Below are positions 42,191 through 51,403 of a DNA stretch of 64,000 nt, one piece after another. The notes beneath the pieces are model-generated. The model was not told the DNA's origin and did not search any database. It saw only the letters and a list, made by a program, of their open reading frames with translations. Within the stretch, counting starts at the first letter, position 1, and the number at the start of each line of letters is the position of its first letter. The translations under genes were made by a program, and so were the position numbers. This DNA comes from Loktanella sp. M215 (GTDB lineage: Bacteria; Pseudomonadota; Alphaproteobacteria; Rhodobacterales; Rhodobacteraceae): the NCBI RefSeq assembly GCF_021735925.1, contig NZ_WMEA01000001.1:1580001-1644000 (forward strand), in the 5' to 3' direction.

Positions 42191-43750
42191 TCAGGCGCTG
42201 GCGTCCTTGTAGTGGACGCCCTTGGTGTCATGGTCCGGCGCCGTCTTTTCACGCCGCACGATCAGGCGGTTCAGGGCATTGATATAGGCCTTGGTGGACG
42301 CCACGACCGTATCCGTGTCCGCGGATTGCCCCGTCGCGATCCGGCCGTCTTCTTCCAGCCGGACGCTGACGGTGGCCTGTGCGTCGGTGCCTTCCGTGAC
42401 CGCATGGACCTGATACAGTTGCAACCGGGCCTTGTGATCGAACAGGGCCTTCACGGCATTGAAGGCGCTGTCGACGGGGCCGTCGCCCGTGGTGCTGGCG
42501 GATTGTTCCTTGCCGTCGATCTCCAGCACGATGTCGGCGGTCTGGGGGCCATCGGTGCCGCAGACCACCCGCAGGGATTTCAGACGGATCCGGTCCTCGA
42601 CCGCGTCGTTCTGGCGCATCAGCGCGACAAGGTCTTCCTCGAAGACCTCTTTCTTGCGGTCCGCCAGTTCCTTGAACCGCACGAAGACGTCGGACAGCTG
42701 GTTGTCGGCCAATTCATACCCGAGGTCCGAGAGTTTCGACCGCAAGGCCGCACGCCCCGAATGCTTGCCCATGACAAGGCTGGTTTCCGTCAGGCCCACG
42801 TCGGTCGGGCGCATGATCTCGAACGTCTCGGCGTTTTTCAGCATGCCGTCCTGATGGATGCCGGATTCGTGGGCAAAGGCGTTCTTGCCGACGATGGCCT
42901 TGTTGAACTGCACCGGAAAGCCCGACACCGTCGCGACCCGTCGCGAGATCGCCATGATCTTCTTGGTATCGACATTCGAATGGTAGGGCATGATGTCGGC
43001 GCGCACCTTCAGCGCCATCACGACCTCTTCCAGCGCCGTATTTCCGGCGCGTTCGCCCAAGCCGTTGATCGTGCATTCGATCTGCCGCGCGCCGCCTTCG
43101 ACGGCCGCCAGGCTGTTCGCCGTCGCCATGCCAAGGTCGTTGTGGCAATGCGTGGCAAAGATCACCTCCGACGCCCCCTCGCATTCCGCGATCAGGCGGC
43201 GGATCAGGTCGGCGGATTCGACGGGTGCGGTATAGCCCACGGTGTCTGGGATGTTGATCGTCGTGGCCCCGGCACGGATCGCGATTTCAACCGTGCGCTT
43301 GAGGAAATCCCACTCGGTCCGCGTCGCATCCATGGACGACCACTGCACGTCCTCGCACAGGTTGCGGGCGTGGGTGACGCAATCGTGGATGCGTTCGGCC
43401 ATCTGGTCCATGGTCAGGTTCGGGATCGCCCGGTGCAGCGGCGATGTGCCGATGAAGGTGTGGATGCGGGGGCGTTTCGCGTGCTTCACGGCCTCCCAGC
43501 AGCGGTCGATGTCCTTGAAGTTCGCACGGCTCAGCCCGCAGATCACGCTGTTGCGCGACGCCTTGGCGATGCCCGCCACGGCGGCAAAGTCACCTTCGGA
43601 GGCGATCGGAAACCCGGCCTCGATGATATCGACGCCCATGTCGTCCAGCATGGCGGCGATTTCCAGCTTTTCCGCGTGGGTCATCGTGGCGCCGGGGGAT
43701 TGTTCGCCATCGCGAAGGGTGGTGTCGAAAATGAGAACGCGGTCGGTCAT
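42191..43750 (-). CDS. leuA: 2-isopropylmalate synthase
   Basis: 519 residues. First committed step of leucine synthesis: condenses acetyl-CoA with 2-oxoisovalerate. Catalytic motif FDTTLRDGEQSPGATM, metal-binding HCHNDLGMATANSLAAVEGG, GLGERAGNTALEEVVMAL, and a C-terminal LeuA allosteric domain (about 390-505) that binds leucine. Start at 43750. Upstream is a leader with a short Leu/Ile-rich peptide, suggesting attenuation. Confidence 0.96.
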   Translation of the reverse strand: MTDRVLIFDTTLRDGEQSPGATMTHAEKLEIAAMLDDMGVDIIEAGFPIASEGDFAAVAGIAKASRNSVICGLSRANFKDIDRCWEAVKHAKRPRIHTFIGTSPLHRAIPNLTMDQMAERIHDCVTHARNLCEDVQWSSMDATRTEWDFLKRTVEIAIRAGATTINIPDTVGYTAPVESADLIRRLIAECEGASEVIFATHCHNDLGMATANSLAAVEGGARQIECTINGLGERAGNTALEEVVMALKVRADIMPYHSNVDTKKIMAISRRVATVSGFPVQFNKAIVGKNAFAHESGIHQDGMLKNAETFEIMRPTDVGLTETSLVMGKHSGRAALRSKLSDLGYELADNQLSDVFVRFKELADRKKEVFEEDLVALMRQNDAVEDRIRLKSLRVVCGTDGPQTADIVLEIDGKEQSASTTGDGPVDSAFNAVKALFDHKARLQLYQVHAVTEGTDAQATVSVRLEEDGRIATGQSADTDTVVASTKAYINALNRLIVRREKTAPDHDTKGVHYKDASA

Positions 43751-43829
43751 GGTCTTTGGTCCTGAACTTGGTCTGTGTGGGGGGTGTTCGGCGCTGTCAC
43801 CTGTCGAGCGGTCGCGCCGAAGGGCACGC

Positions 43830-43892
43830 TCAGGCGTGGTGCAGGCGTAGGTTGCGCAGGCCCAGGGCCGATATGATGCCGATCTGCGTCAT
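43830..43892 (-). CDS. Putative leuA leader peptide (attenuation)
   Basis: 20-codon frame MTQIGIISALGLRNLRLHHA located 80 bp upstream of leuA on the same strand. Four Leu codons (CTG, CTG, CTA, CTG) and three Ile codons are present. After its stop, complementary octamers at 43814-43821 and 43787-43794 (TTCGGCGC with GCGCCGAA) can pair into a hairpin before leuA. This is the layout of a transcription-attenuation leader, though I see no T-run after the stem. Confidence 0.6.
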   Translation of the reverse strand: MTQIGIISALGLRNLRLHHA

Positions 43893-44035
43893 GGGGGCGA
43901 CTATAGCGAAGGAATCGCGAAGGGAAAGAGCGTTGTTGAGGGCGCTGCCCGCGGACGCGCAGGGCGGCCTCACCCGGCATTTATTTTGCCAGATGAAGGA
44001 TGGACCGGGGGGCGTCGGGGTCTAGGTTGGCGGTC

Positions 44036-44725
44036 ATGGAACAGAAAACGATTGTTGTGACCGGGGCCGCCTCGGGGATCGGGCGGGCGATTGCAGTGGC
44101 CTACGCCGGTGCCGGCTGGCGCGTGTTCGGTCTGGATGTGGACGCCGTCGATCTGGCGGGTGTCACCGGCGTGACCTGCGATGTGGGGGACGAGGACAGC
44201 GTTGCCGCGGCCTTTGCCGGGATCGACGCGCTTGACCTTCTGGTGAACAATGCAGGTGTCGCCGATCCGCACCGCGGCCCGGTCGAGGATCTGTCGCTGG
44301 CGGACTGGCGGCGGGTCACCGACAGCCATCTGACGGGTGCTTTCCTGATGACGCGGGCCGCGGTGACGCTGCTGCGCACAGCGAAGGGTGCAATCGTGAA
44401 CATGGCCTCGACCCGTCACGCCATGTCGGAACCGCACAGCGAGGCCTATGCCGCATCGAAAGGCGGGATCGTGGCGCTGACCCATGCGCTGGCGATCTCA
44501 CTGGGGCCCGACGTGCGGGTGAATGCCATCGCCCCTGGCTGGATCGTGACGGACGGCTGGGACGATCTGCGCGCGGTCGATCACGCGCAGCATCCGGTCG
44601 GCCGGGCGGGGCGGGTCGCGGATATCGTTGATGCTGTGCGCTACCTGACCGAGGCCGGGTTCGTGACGGGACAGGTGCTGACGGTGGACGGCGGGATGAC
44701 GCGAAAGATGATCTATGCCGATTAG
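44036..44725 (+). CDS. SDR-family oxidoreductase
   Basis: 229 residues, classical short-chain dehydrogenase/reductase. Cofactor motif TGAASGIGRA, NNAGVAD, catalytic Ser in NMASTRHAM, YAASKGG catalytic Tyr-Lys, then VNAIAPGWIVTD and the C-terminal QVLTVDGGM. Substrate not predictable. Start at 44036 (MEQKTIVVTG) is closest to the Rossmann strand; an upstream in-frame ATG at 44000 lacks homologous sequence. It overlaps the next SDR gene by 11 bp. Confidence 0.9.
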   Translation: MEQKTIVVTGAASGIGRAIAVAYAGAGWRVFGLDVDAVDLAGVTGVTCDVGDEDSVAAAFAGIDALDLLVNNAGVADPHRGPVEDLSLADWRRVTDSHLTGAFLMTRAAVTLLRTAKGAIVNMASTRHAMSEPHSEAYAASKGGIVALTHALAISLGPDVRVNAIAPGWIVTDGWDDLRAVDHAQHPVGRAGRVADIVDAVRYLTEAGFVTGQVLTVDGGMTRKMIYAD

Positions 44726-45371
44726 GGCGCTGGTCATTGGCGCCTCCGGCGGGATCGGTGGCGCGGTGACCGCCGCGCTGCGGACGCGCGGTGACGCGGT
44801 CAAGACCTTGTCGCGCAGCGAAGACGGGCTGGACGTGACCGATGCGGCCAGCGTCGCAAGGGTGCTGGACAGGGTAGAGGGGCCGTTCGATCTGATCTTC
44901 GTCGCGGTGGGCGTGCTGGGGACGCCTGAAAAATCGCTGGGTGCGATTGACGCGGGCGCCATGGCGCAGGTCATGGCGGTCAATGCCATCGGCCCCGCGC
45001 TGATCCTGCGCCACCTGCCGCGCCTCTTGCCACGCAAGGGCCGCAGCGTTTGCGCGGTGCTGTCGGCGCGTGTGGGGTCGATCGGGGACAACCGGATCGG
45101 CGGCTGGTATTCCTATCGCGCGTCGAAGGCGGCGCTGAACCAGATCGTGCATGGCGCGGCGATCGAACTGGGCCGCAGTCACACGGACGCAATCACCGTG
45201 GCCCTGCATCCCGGCACGGTCGAGACGCCCTTTACCGCCGATTACGCGGGCCACCACAGGACGGTGACGGCAGAGGCGGCGGCGGACAACCTGACCCGCG
45301 TCATCGACGGCCTGACGCGGGACGACTCCGGCGGCTTCTTCGATTATGCCAAGGATGCCATCCCGTGGTGA
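44715..45371 (+). CDS. SDR-family protein, C-factor/CsgA-like
   Basis: 218 residues. Shortened cofactor loop VIGASGGIGGA, the internal VAVGVLGTPEK, catalytic region LSARVGSIGDN and YSYRASKAALN, then TVALHPGTVETPF. These features place it among atypical SDRs of the CsgA/C-factor type that often lie next to photolyase-cryptochrome genes in rhodobacteria. Function there is unknown. Its stop overlaps the photolyase GTG start (GTGA at 45368). Confidence 0.88.
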   Translation: MPIRALVIGASGGIGGAVTAALRTRGDAVKTLSRSEDGLDVTDAASVARVLDRVEGPFDLIFVAVGVLGTPEKSLGAIDAGAMAQVMAVNAIGPALILRHLPRLLPRKGRSVCAVLSARVGSIGDNRIGGWYSYRASKAALNQIVHGAAIELGRSHTDAITVALHPGTVETPFTADYAGHHRTVTAEAAADNLTRVIDGLTRDDSGGFFDYAKDAIPW

Positions 45372-46885
45372 ACCTGATCCTCGTGTTGGGTGACCAGTTG
45401 ACCGACACCCTGTCCGCCCTGCGCGCGGGCGACAAGGCGCAGGATGTCGTCGTCATGGCAGAGGTCGCGGACGAGGCCTCCTACGTCCGCCATCATCCCA
45501 AGAAGATCGCCTTCCTCTTCGCCGCGATGCGAAAGTTTGCCAGACGGCTTGCCGATGACGGCTGGACCGTGGACTACACCCGGTTCGAGGAGGGCGAGAC
45601 CAGCATCTGCGGCGCGTTGCTGGCGGCGGCGGACCGCCACGGTGCGGACCGTGTCATCGCGACCGAACCGGGCGAGTGGCGCCTGATTGATGCCCTGACC
45701 CATTGCCCTGTGCCGGTGGACCAGCGCCCCGACGACCGCTTCATCGCTACGCATCAGGATTTCGCCGGCTGGGCCAAGGGCCGCAAGGCGCTGCGGATGG
45801 AATATTTCTACCGCGACATGCGCCGCAAGACCGGCCTGATGATGGAGGGTGACGATCCCGCGGGCGGGCAGTGGAACTATGACCACGACAACCGCAAGCC
45901 TGCGCCGGGTACGGTGGATTACGCAGGCCCAATGCGGTTCACGCCCGATGACACGGTCGAGGAAGTGCTGGCGCTGGTGGCCGACCGCTTTGCCGACAAC
46001 TTCGGCGATCTGGACGACTTCTGGTTCGCCACCGATCAGGGTCAGGCGCGGCAGCATCTGGCGCATTGGGTGAAACGCGGCCTGCCGCAGTTCGGCGATT
46101 ATCAGGACGCAATGCTCGACGACAACCGGTTCCTGTATCACGGGATCGTCGGCCTTTACATCAACGCAGGCCTGCTGGACCCGATGGAGGTTTGCCGTGC
46201 GGTCGAGGCGGCGTGGCAAGCGGGCGACGTGCCGATCAATGCCGCCGAAGGCTTCATCCGGCAGATCATCGGCTGGCGCGAATACGTGCGCGGCATTTAT
46301 TTTCAGGAAGGGCCGGATTACACCGCCCGCAACGGTCTGAAACACACCCGCGACCTGCCGGCGGTCTATTGGGGCGGCCCGACCTTCATGCGCTGCATGA
46401 AGCGGAGCGTGGAGCAGACCAAGGAAGAGGCCTATGCCCACCATATTCAGCGCCTGATGGTGACCGGCAACTTCGCCCTGCTGGCGGGGGTGGACCCGGC
46501 CCAGGTGCATGAATGGTATCTGGCCGTCTACGCCGATGCCTACGAATGGGTCGAGGCGCCCAACGTGATCGGCATGAGCCAGTTCGCCGACGGTGGCATC
46601 ATCGCCAGCAAGCCCTACGTCAGTTCCGGCAACTACATTCACAAGATGTCGGATTACTGCGGCACCTGTTCCTACAGTGTCAGCAAGAAGACGGGCGAGG
46701 GGGCCTGTCCGTTCAACCTGCTCTACTGGCATTTCATGGACCGGCACCGCGAGATCTTTGCGGCCAACCCCCGGATCGGACGCATCTACGCGAACTGGGA
46801 CCGGATGGACGCCGACAAGCGCGCCACGATCATCGCAGAGGGGGACGCGATTCTGGCGCGTCTGGATGCAGGCGATCCGGTCTAA
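45368..46885 (+). CDS. phrB: Cryptochrome/photolyase of the Fe-S (6-4) bacterial type (PhrB-like)
   Basis: 505 residues, GTG start. N-terminal Rossmann domain NLILVLGDQLTDTLSALRAG with HHPKKIAFLFAAMRKFA. Helical FAD domain with LDDNRFLYHGIVGLYINAGL, GWREYVRGIYF and NFALLAGVDPAQVHEWYLAV. Cys residues MRCMKRS and SDYCGTCSYSVSKKTGEGAC supply the four ligands of the [4Fe-4S] cluster known in this class. Repairs UV (6-4) photoproducts using light, or acts as a cryptochrome. Start chosen at 45368 because it begins the DQLTD strand; a longer frame from 45050 overlaps the SDR gene. Confidence 0.9.
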   Translation: MNLILVLGDQLTDTLSALRAGDKAQDVVVMAEVADEASYVRHHPKKIAFLFAAMRKFARRLADDGWTVDYTRFEEGETSICGALLAAADRHGADRVIATEPGEWRLIDALTHCPVPVDQRPDDRFIATHQDFAGWAKGRKALRMEYFYRDMRRKTGLMMEGDDPAGGQWNYDHDNRKPAPGTVDYAGPMRFTPDDTVEEVLALVADRFADNFGDLDDFWFATDQGQARQHLAHWVKRGLPQFGDYQDAMLDDNRFLYHGIVGLYINAGLLDPMEVCRAVEAAWQAGDVPINAAEGFIRQIIGWREYVRGIYFQEGPDYTARNGLKHTRDLPAVYWGGPTFMRCMKRSVEQTKEEAYAHHIQRLMVTGNFALLAGVDPAQVHEWYLAVYADAYEWVEAPNVIGMSQFADGGIIASKPYVSSGNYIHKMSDYCGTCSYSVSKKTGEGACPFNLLYWHFMDRHREIFAANPRIGRIYANWDRMDADKRATIIAEGDAILARLDAGDPV

Positions 46886-46888
46886 GAG

Positions 46889-48103
46889 TCAGGCAAAGCC
46901 TGCAGCCCGGGGGACCGGCGGACGATAGGTCTCGATCCGGTTGCGGCCGGCACGCTTGGCCGCGTAAAGCGATGCATCGGATTGGGCGATGAGGGTTCCG
47001 GGGTTCGCTGGTTCATGCGCCGCCGCAGCCGCCAGTCCGACGCTGACCGTTACGATGGCGGTGGAATCGCCGCGGCCGGGATGGGCGATGGCCAGCGCCC
47101 TGACATCCGTGACGATCCGGCGCGCCAGTTGCTGCGCCACACCGGCCGCTGCGTCCTGCAGCGCGATCACGAACTCCTCTCCGCCGAAGCGGGCGCAGAA
47201 GGCACCGCTGTCCGGCAAGGCATCACGAAACACCTGCGCAAGCTGGCGCAGGCAATCGTCCCCCGCCGGATGTCCCAGGCTGTCGTTATAAAGCTTGAAG
47301 TGATCCACATCGATCATCAGGGTCGCCACCCGGTTCGGGCCGGCGCACCAGACGGCCAGCCTGTCGTCCAGATACCGGCGATTCGGCAGGCCGGTCAGGG
47401 CATCGGTCTGCGACATTTCCGTCAAGTGGCGATGAGAGACTTCCGCCCGCTCGGCCCGGTGCGTCGCGGTCAGCGCCGTCACGTAGTCCAAGCAACGCCG
47501 CCGCTCCATCAGGTAATTGGCGGACAGACTGAAGATGCCCGCCGTAACGATCTGCACCGCAAGGGCAATTTCCAAGTGCAGCGGCACCCCCGGCTTCAGC
47601 ATCAGTGCGGACAGGGTGATCGCCAATGCCACTGCGGTAAAGACGGCGGCATGGCGAAATCGCAAGGCCATCAGCATGTTGCCATAGACCAGCGTCAGCG
47701 TGAGTTCTCCGAAGGTGTAGGCGCCGAATTCCGCCCGTGTCACGGCGAACAGGACGGATGGCAGAAGGTGGGCGTTGATCATGCCCAATAGGGCCAGCCG
47801 TTCGCGCCAGAACGCGCTCAGGTGCACGACGGCCCAGGCCAGCAGCAGGGATACCGTCGTGACGACACCGATCCGCAGGATCAAGGCCGTCACGATGATG
47901 TCCGGCGTCAGCAGCGCGCCGGTGATATTGTAGATGTTGTAAAGGCAAAGGCCGAACCAGACGATGTAACGCAGGTGATAGGCCCGCGCTTCGCCGGCCT
48001 CGGCCTCGAATTGCGCCTCTGTTTCGGGATCGAAACGCAGCCAGCCGTCAACCTGCGGCCCATCAGACCCGCCTGAAAGCGTTCTATGGCGCCGCGTGCC
48101 CAT
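46889..48103 (-). CDS. Diguanylate cyclase with N-terminal membrane sensor domain
   Basis: 404 residues from MGTRRHRTLSGGSD. Six or so membrane helices (residues about 50-210) form an uncharacterised sensor. GGDEF domain about 235-395: QTDALTGLPNRRYLDDRLAV, DVDHFKLYNDSLGHPAGDDC and active-site RFGGEEF; RxxD inhibitory site not obvious. Produces cyclic di-GMP. Convergent with the photolyase gene (3 bp apart). The start at 48103 avoids unrelated upstream residues. Confidence 0.9.
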   Translation of the reverse strand: MGTRRHRTLSGGSDGPQVDGWLRFDPETEAQFEAEAGEARAYHLRYIVWFGLCLYNIYNITGALLTPDIIVTALILRIGVVTTVSLLLAWAVVHLSAFWRERLALLGMINAHLLPSVLFAVTRAEFGAYTFGELTLTLVYGNMLMALRFRHAAVFTAVALAITLSALMLKPGVPLHLEIALAVQIVTAGIFSLSANYLMERRRCLDYVTALTATHRAERAEVSHRHLTEMSQTDALTGLPNRRYLDDRLAVWCAGPNRVATLMIDVDHFKLYNDSLGHPAGDDCLRQLAQVFRDALPDSGAFCARFGGEEFVIALQDAAAGVAQQLARRIVTDVRALAIAHPGRGDSTAIVTVSVGLAAAAAHEPANPGTLIAQSDASLYAAKRAGRNRIETYRPPVPRAAGFA

Positions 48104-48188
48104 CCTTTGTGACTGTCCTGAGTTTTGCCACCCATCTGTGGCAGTCAGAGATTTAAGAAAGGTTAATGACTGTGATGCCGCGTGTGTC

Positions 48189-49178
48189 TCAGGCGGCGAG
48201 GGCCTTGTCCAGCATGACCTCTGCCGCAATCTCAAAGCTGCGAATCCGGGCGTCCGGGTCGTGAATCTGGCCGGTCAGCAACACTTCATCCGGCTGATAG
48301 CGCGCGATCAGGTCGCTCATCTGACGGCGCACCGTGGCCGGGCTGCCCGTCGCCGTGATGCGCAGCGCGTGGTCCACCGCCGTCCGCATGCCCGCGCCGA
48401 TCAACCCGTCGATGTCGTCCACGGGCGCCGGCAGCTTGCCCGGCTTGCCGCTGCGCAAGTTGGCAAACGCCTGCTGGACCGAGGTGCGCAGATACGCGGC
48501 CTCGGCGTCCGTATCGGCGGCGATGACATTCGCGGCCAGCATGAAATAAGGGCGGTCCAGTTGCGCCGAGGGACGGAAGGTGCCGCGATAGGTGGCAATC
48601 GCATCCTCCAGCGCATCGGGGGCAAAGTGGCTGGCAAAGGCATAGGGCAGGCCCAGATAGGCGGCCAGTTGCGCGCCGAACAGCGACGATCCCAGCATCC
48701 ACACCGGAACATGGGTGCCGCGACCGGGATGTGCCTGCACCGGGCCGTCATCGCCGTCGCCAAGGTAATTCATCAGCTCGACCACGTCCTGCGGAAAGGT
48801 ATCGCCGCGCCGGTCCACCCGCATGGCCCGCATCACATGCCCGTCACCCCCGGGCGCACGCCCCAGCCCAAGGTCGATTCGGTCCGGATACAGCGTCGCC
48901 AGCGTGCCGAATTGTTCGGCAATCGCCAGCGGCGCGTGGTTCGGCAGCATGATGCCACCCGCACCGACGCGCATGGTTTTCGTGGCACCCGCGACATGCC
49001 CGATCAGCACCGACGTCGCGGCGGATGCGATGCCCGCCATGTTGTGATGCTCTGCCAGCCAGTAGCGGTGATAACCCAGGTCCTCGGCCCGCTGCGCCAG
49101 TTTGACCGTGTTCGCAATGGCCGCGCGGGTGGTGCTGCCTTCGGGCACGGGGGCAAGGTCGAGGATGGAATACTGCAT
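48189..49178 (-). CDS. LLM-class flavin-dependent oxidoreductase (luciferase-like)
   Basis: 329 residues. TIM-barrel family using reduced FMN. Opening [20 protein letters not shown] with [40 protein letters not shown] and [13 protein letters not shown] is the signature of the MsnO8/YhbW-like subgroup. Substrate unknown. The longer frame to 49415 runs antisense to the start of moaB and was rejected. Divergent from moaB with promoters in 49179-49314. Confidence 0.9.
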   Translation of the reverse strand: MQYSILDLAPVPEGSTTRAAIANTVKLAQRAEDLGYHRYWLAEHHNMAGIASAATSVLIGHVAGATKTMRVGAGGIMLPNHAPLAIAEQFGTLATLYPDRIDLGLGRAPGGDGHVMRAMRVDRRGDTFPQDVVELMNYLGDGDDGPVQAHPGRGTHVPVWMLGSSLFGAQLAAYLGLPYAFASHFAPDALEDAIATYRGTFRPSAQLDRPYFMLAANVIAADTDAEAAYLRTSVQQAFANLRSGKPGKLPAPVDDIDGLIGAGMRTAVDHALRITATGSPATVRRQMSDLIARYQPDEVLLTGQIHDPDARIRSFEIAAEVMLDKALAA

Positions 49179-49314
49179 GACTTCGGTCCGTCTGTGTGGG
49201 GTGATCTTGAACCTAAGGCCTGGGCCGCCATCTGCAAGGGGTCTCGCCCCTTGCGACGCGGGCTGCATCCTGCTCTGTCCGCATCGCATACCCCCTGCTG
49301 AAAGGTCCGCCCGC

Positions 49315-49857
49315 ATGAGCCGCATCGACGACACCCGCGACTTCATCCCCGTCCGCATCGCCGTCCTGACGGTCAGCGACACGCGGCAGGCGGGCGACGA
49401 CCGCTCTGGCGACACCCTCGTCGCGCGCCTGACCGAGGCGGGTCACAGCCTCGCCGCCCGCACCATCGTGCGCGACGACCGCGCGGCGATTGCGGACCAG
49501 CTGCGCGACTGGTGCGCCGATCCCGCCATCGACGTCGTGATCTCGACCGGGGGCACTGGCCTGACCGGGCGCGACGTGACGGTCGAGGCGCACCGCGACG
49601 TCTATGAAAAGGAAATCGACGCCTTCGGCACGGTCTTCACCCACGTCAGCATGGCCAAGATCGGCACCAGCGCCGTGCAAAGCCGTGCCACGGGGGGCGT
49701 GGCGAACGGCACCTACCTCTTTGCGCTGCCCGGCAGTCCGGGGGCCTGCAAGGACGCCTGGGACGAGATTCTGGTCAAACAACTGGATTACCGCCACCGC
49801 CCCTGCAACTTTGTCGAGATCATGCCGCGTCTGGACGAACACAAGCGACGGAAATGA
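49315..49857 (+). CDS. moaB: Molybdenum cofactor biosynthesis protein B
   Basis: 180 residues. Adenylyltransferase-fold protein of molybdopterin synthesis: [40 protein letters not shown] and the C-terminal [20 protein letters not shown]. Start [10 protein letters not shown] at 49315; an in-frame extension to 49102 is not homologous. Length normal for MoaB. Confidence 0.93.
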   Translation: MSRIDDTRDFIPVRIAVLTVSDTRQAGDDRSGDTLVARLTEAGHSLAARTIVRDDRAAIADQLRDWCADPAIDVVISTGGTGLTGRDVTVEAHRDVYEKEIDAFGTVFTHVSMAKIGTSAVQSRATGGVANGTYLFALPGSPGACKDAWDEILVKQLDYRHRPCNFVEIMPRLDEHKRRK

Positions 49858-49939
49858 CGCCTACGGTCGTTTGATGGGGGCAAGGTGGTGATCCGGCACG
49901 CGGGGCCTATCTTGCGGGTACATGGTTCGGGATGAGTGA

Positions 49940-51403
49940 ATGCGGTTCTTGCGACGGTCTCTGACAGGGCTTTTCCTGCTGGCGGTGACGCTGGCCCTCG
50001 GGCTGTGGGCGGTCAACACCGTGCGCGGTGCCGTCGTCGCACGCATGAACGAGGAACCCCGTAGCTTTCCTCAGCGCGAACGCGTCTTTGCGGTCAACGT
50101 CACAACGGTCACGCTTGAGACCATCGCCCCCGAACTTCTGGTCTTCGGAGAGGTGCGCAGCAGCACGACGCTGGACCTGCGCGCCCCCGTCGGCGGCACC
50201 GTCCTCTGGACCGATCCCGCCCTGATTGAGGGCGGCACCGTCAGCGCCGGTCAACCGCTGCTGCGGCTCGACACCGCCACGGCACAGGCCGCCCGCGACC
50301 GGATCGCCGCCGATGTGCAGGATGCGGAAGGCGAGGTGCGCGACGCCGAACGCGGCGTCGATCTGTCCGCGGACGAGCTGGCGCAGGCCCAAAGCCAGGT
50401 CGATCTGCGGCAGGGCGCGCTGACCCGCGCCTCCGACCTCGCGTCGCGCGGCGTCGGCACGCAGTCGGTGGTCGAAGAGGCGCAGCTCGCCCTGTCGAAC
50501 GCCCAGTCCACCGTGCTGACCCGCCGTCAGGATCAGGCGCAGGCCGCCGCCCGTCTGGATCAGGCCCGCACGGCGCTGTCGCGGGTCCAGATTGATCTGG
50601 CAGAGGCCGACCGCACGCTGACCGACACCACCGTCACCGCCGTCTTCGACGGCGTTCTGACGAATGTGCTGACCGCACAGGGCGCGCGCGTCACCGCGAA
50701 CGAGGCCATCGCCACCCTCATCGACCCCGCGCGGCTGGAGGTCGCCTTTCGCATCTCGACTGCGCAATACGCGCGCCTGTTGCAGGGTGCGGGTGCTGTG
50801 ACGGGCCTGCCTGTCACCGTCAGCATCGATGTCGCGGGTCTGGATGTGACCGCACAGGGCCGTGTCACCCGCGTCGCGGGCGCCGTGGGCGAAGGCCAGA
50901 CCGGGCGGCAGCTTTTTGCGGCCCTGGACGACGCCCCCGGCCTGCGGCCCGGCGATTTCGTGACGGTGCGTGTCCGCGAAGCCAGCCTCGACAACGTCGC
51001 CCGCCTGCCTGCCACCGCCGTGGCCGCGGACGATACCGTGCTGATCGTGTCAGCCGAGGACCGGTTGGAAAGCCGCCCCGTCACCGTGCTGCGCCGGCAG
51101 GGCGACGACGTCCTCATCGCCGCAGACGATCTGGCGGGGCAAAGCGTCGTCAGCGCCCGGACTCCCCTGCTGGGCGAAGGCATCGGCGTCAGGCCCATCG
51201 GTCCGGCGGGCGCAGCACAGGCGACAGAGGCAGACACAACCGAAAACGTCGCCCTCGACGACGCCCGCCGGGCGCGGCTGAAGGCCTTCGTCACCGACAG
51301 CGGCATGCCCGACGACGCCAAGGCGCGGATTCTGGCCCAGCTGGACGCCGATCAGGTGCCGGCTGCGACCGTCGCCCGCCTCGAATCCCGGATGGGCGGC
51401 TGA
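49940..51403 (+). CDS. RND efflux periplasmic adaptor (membrane fusion protein)
   Basis: 487 residues. N-terminal membrane anchor FLRRSLTGLFLLAVTLALGL, barrel-sandwich half VRSSTTLDLRAPVGGTVLWT, a long alpha-helical hairpin rich in Ala/Gln (about 115-215), second half VTAVFDGVLTNVLTAQGARV and a beta-barrel. Pairs with the RND permease whose ATG lies in its stop codon. A C-terminal tail of about 60 residues (DDARRARLKAFVTDSGMPDD) is extra to the core fold. Substrate unknown; no outer-membrane channel gene follows. Confidence 0.9.
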   Translation: MRFLRRSLTGLFLLAVTLALGLWAVNTVRGAVVARMNEEPRSFPQRERVFAVNVTTVTLETIAPELLVFGEVRSSTTLDLRAPVGGTVLWTDPALIEGGTVSAGQPLLRLDTATAQAARDRIAADVQDAEGEVRDAERGVDLSADELAQAQSQVDLRQGALTRASDLASRGVGTQSVVEEAQLALSNAQSTVLTRRQDQAQAAARLDQARTALSRVQIDLAEADRTLTDTTVTAVFDGVLTNVLTAQGARVTANEAIATLIDPARLEVAFRISTAQYARLLQGAGAVTGLPVTVSIDVAGLDVTAQGRVTRVAGAVGEGQTGRQLFAALDDAPGLRPGDFVTVRVREASLDNVARLPATAVAADDTVLIVSAEDRLESRPVTVLRRQGDDVLIAADDLAGQSVVSARTPLLGEGIGVRPIGPAGAAQATEADTTENVALDDARRARLKAFVTDSGMPDDAKARILAQLDADQVPAATVARLESRMGG

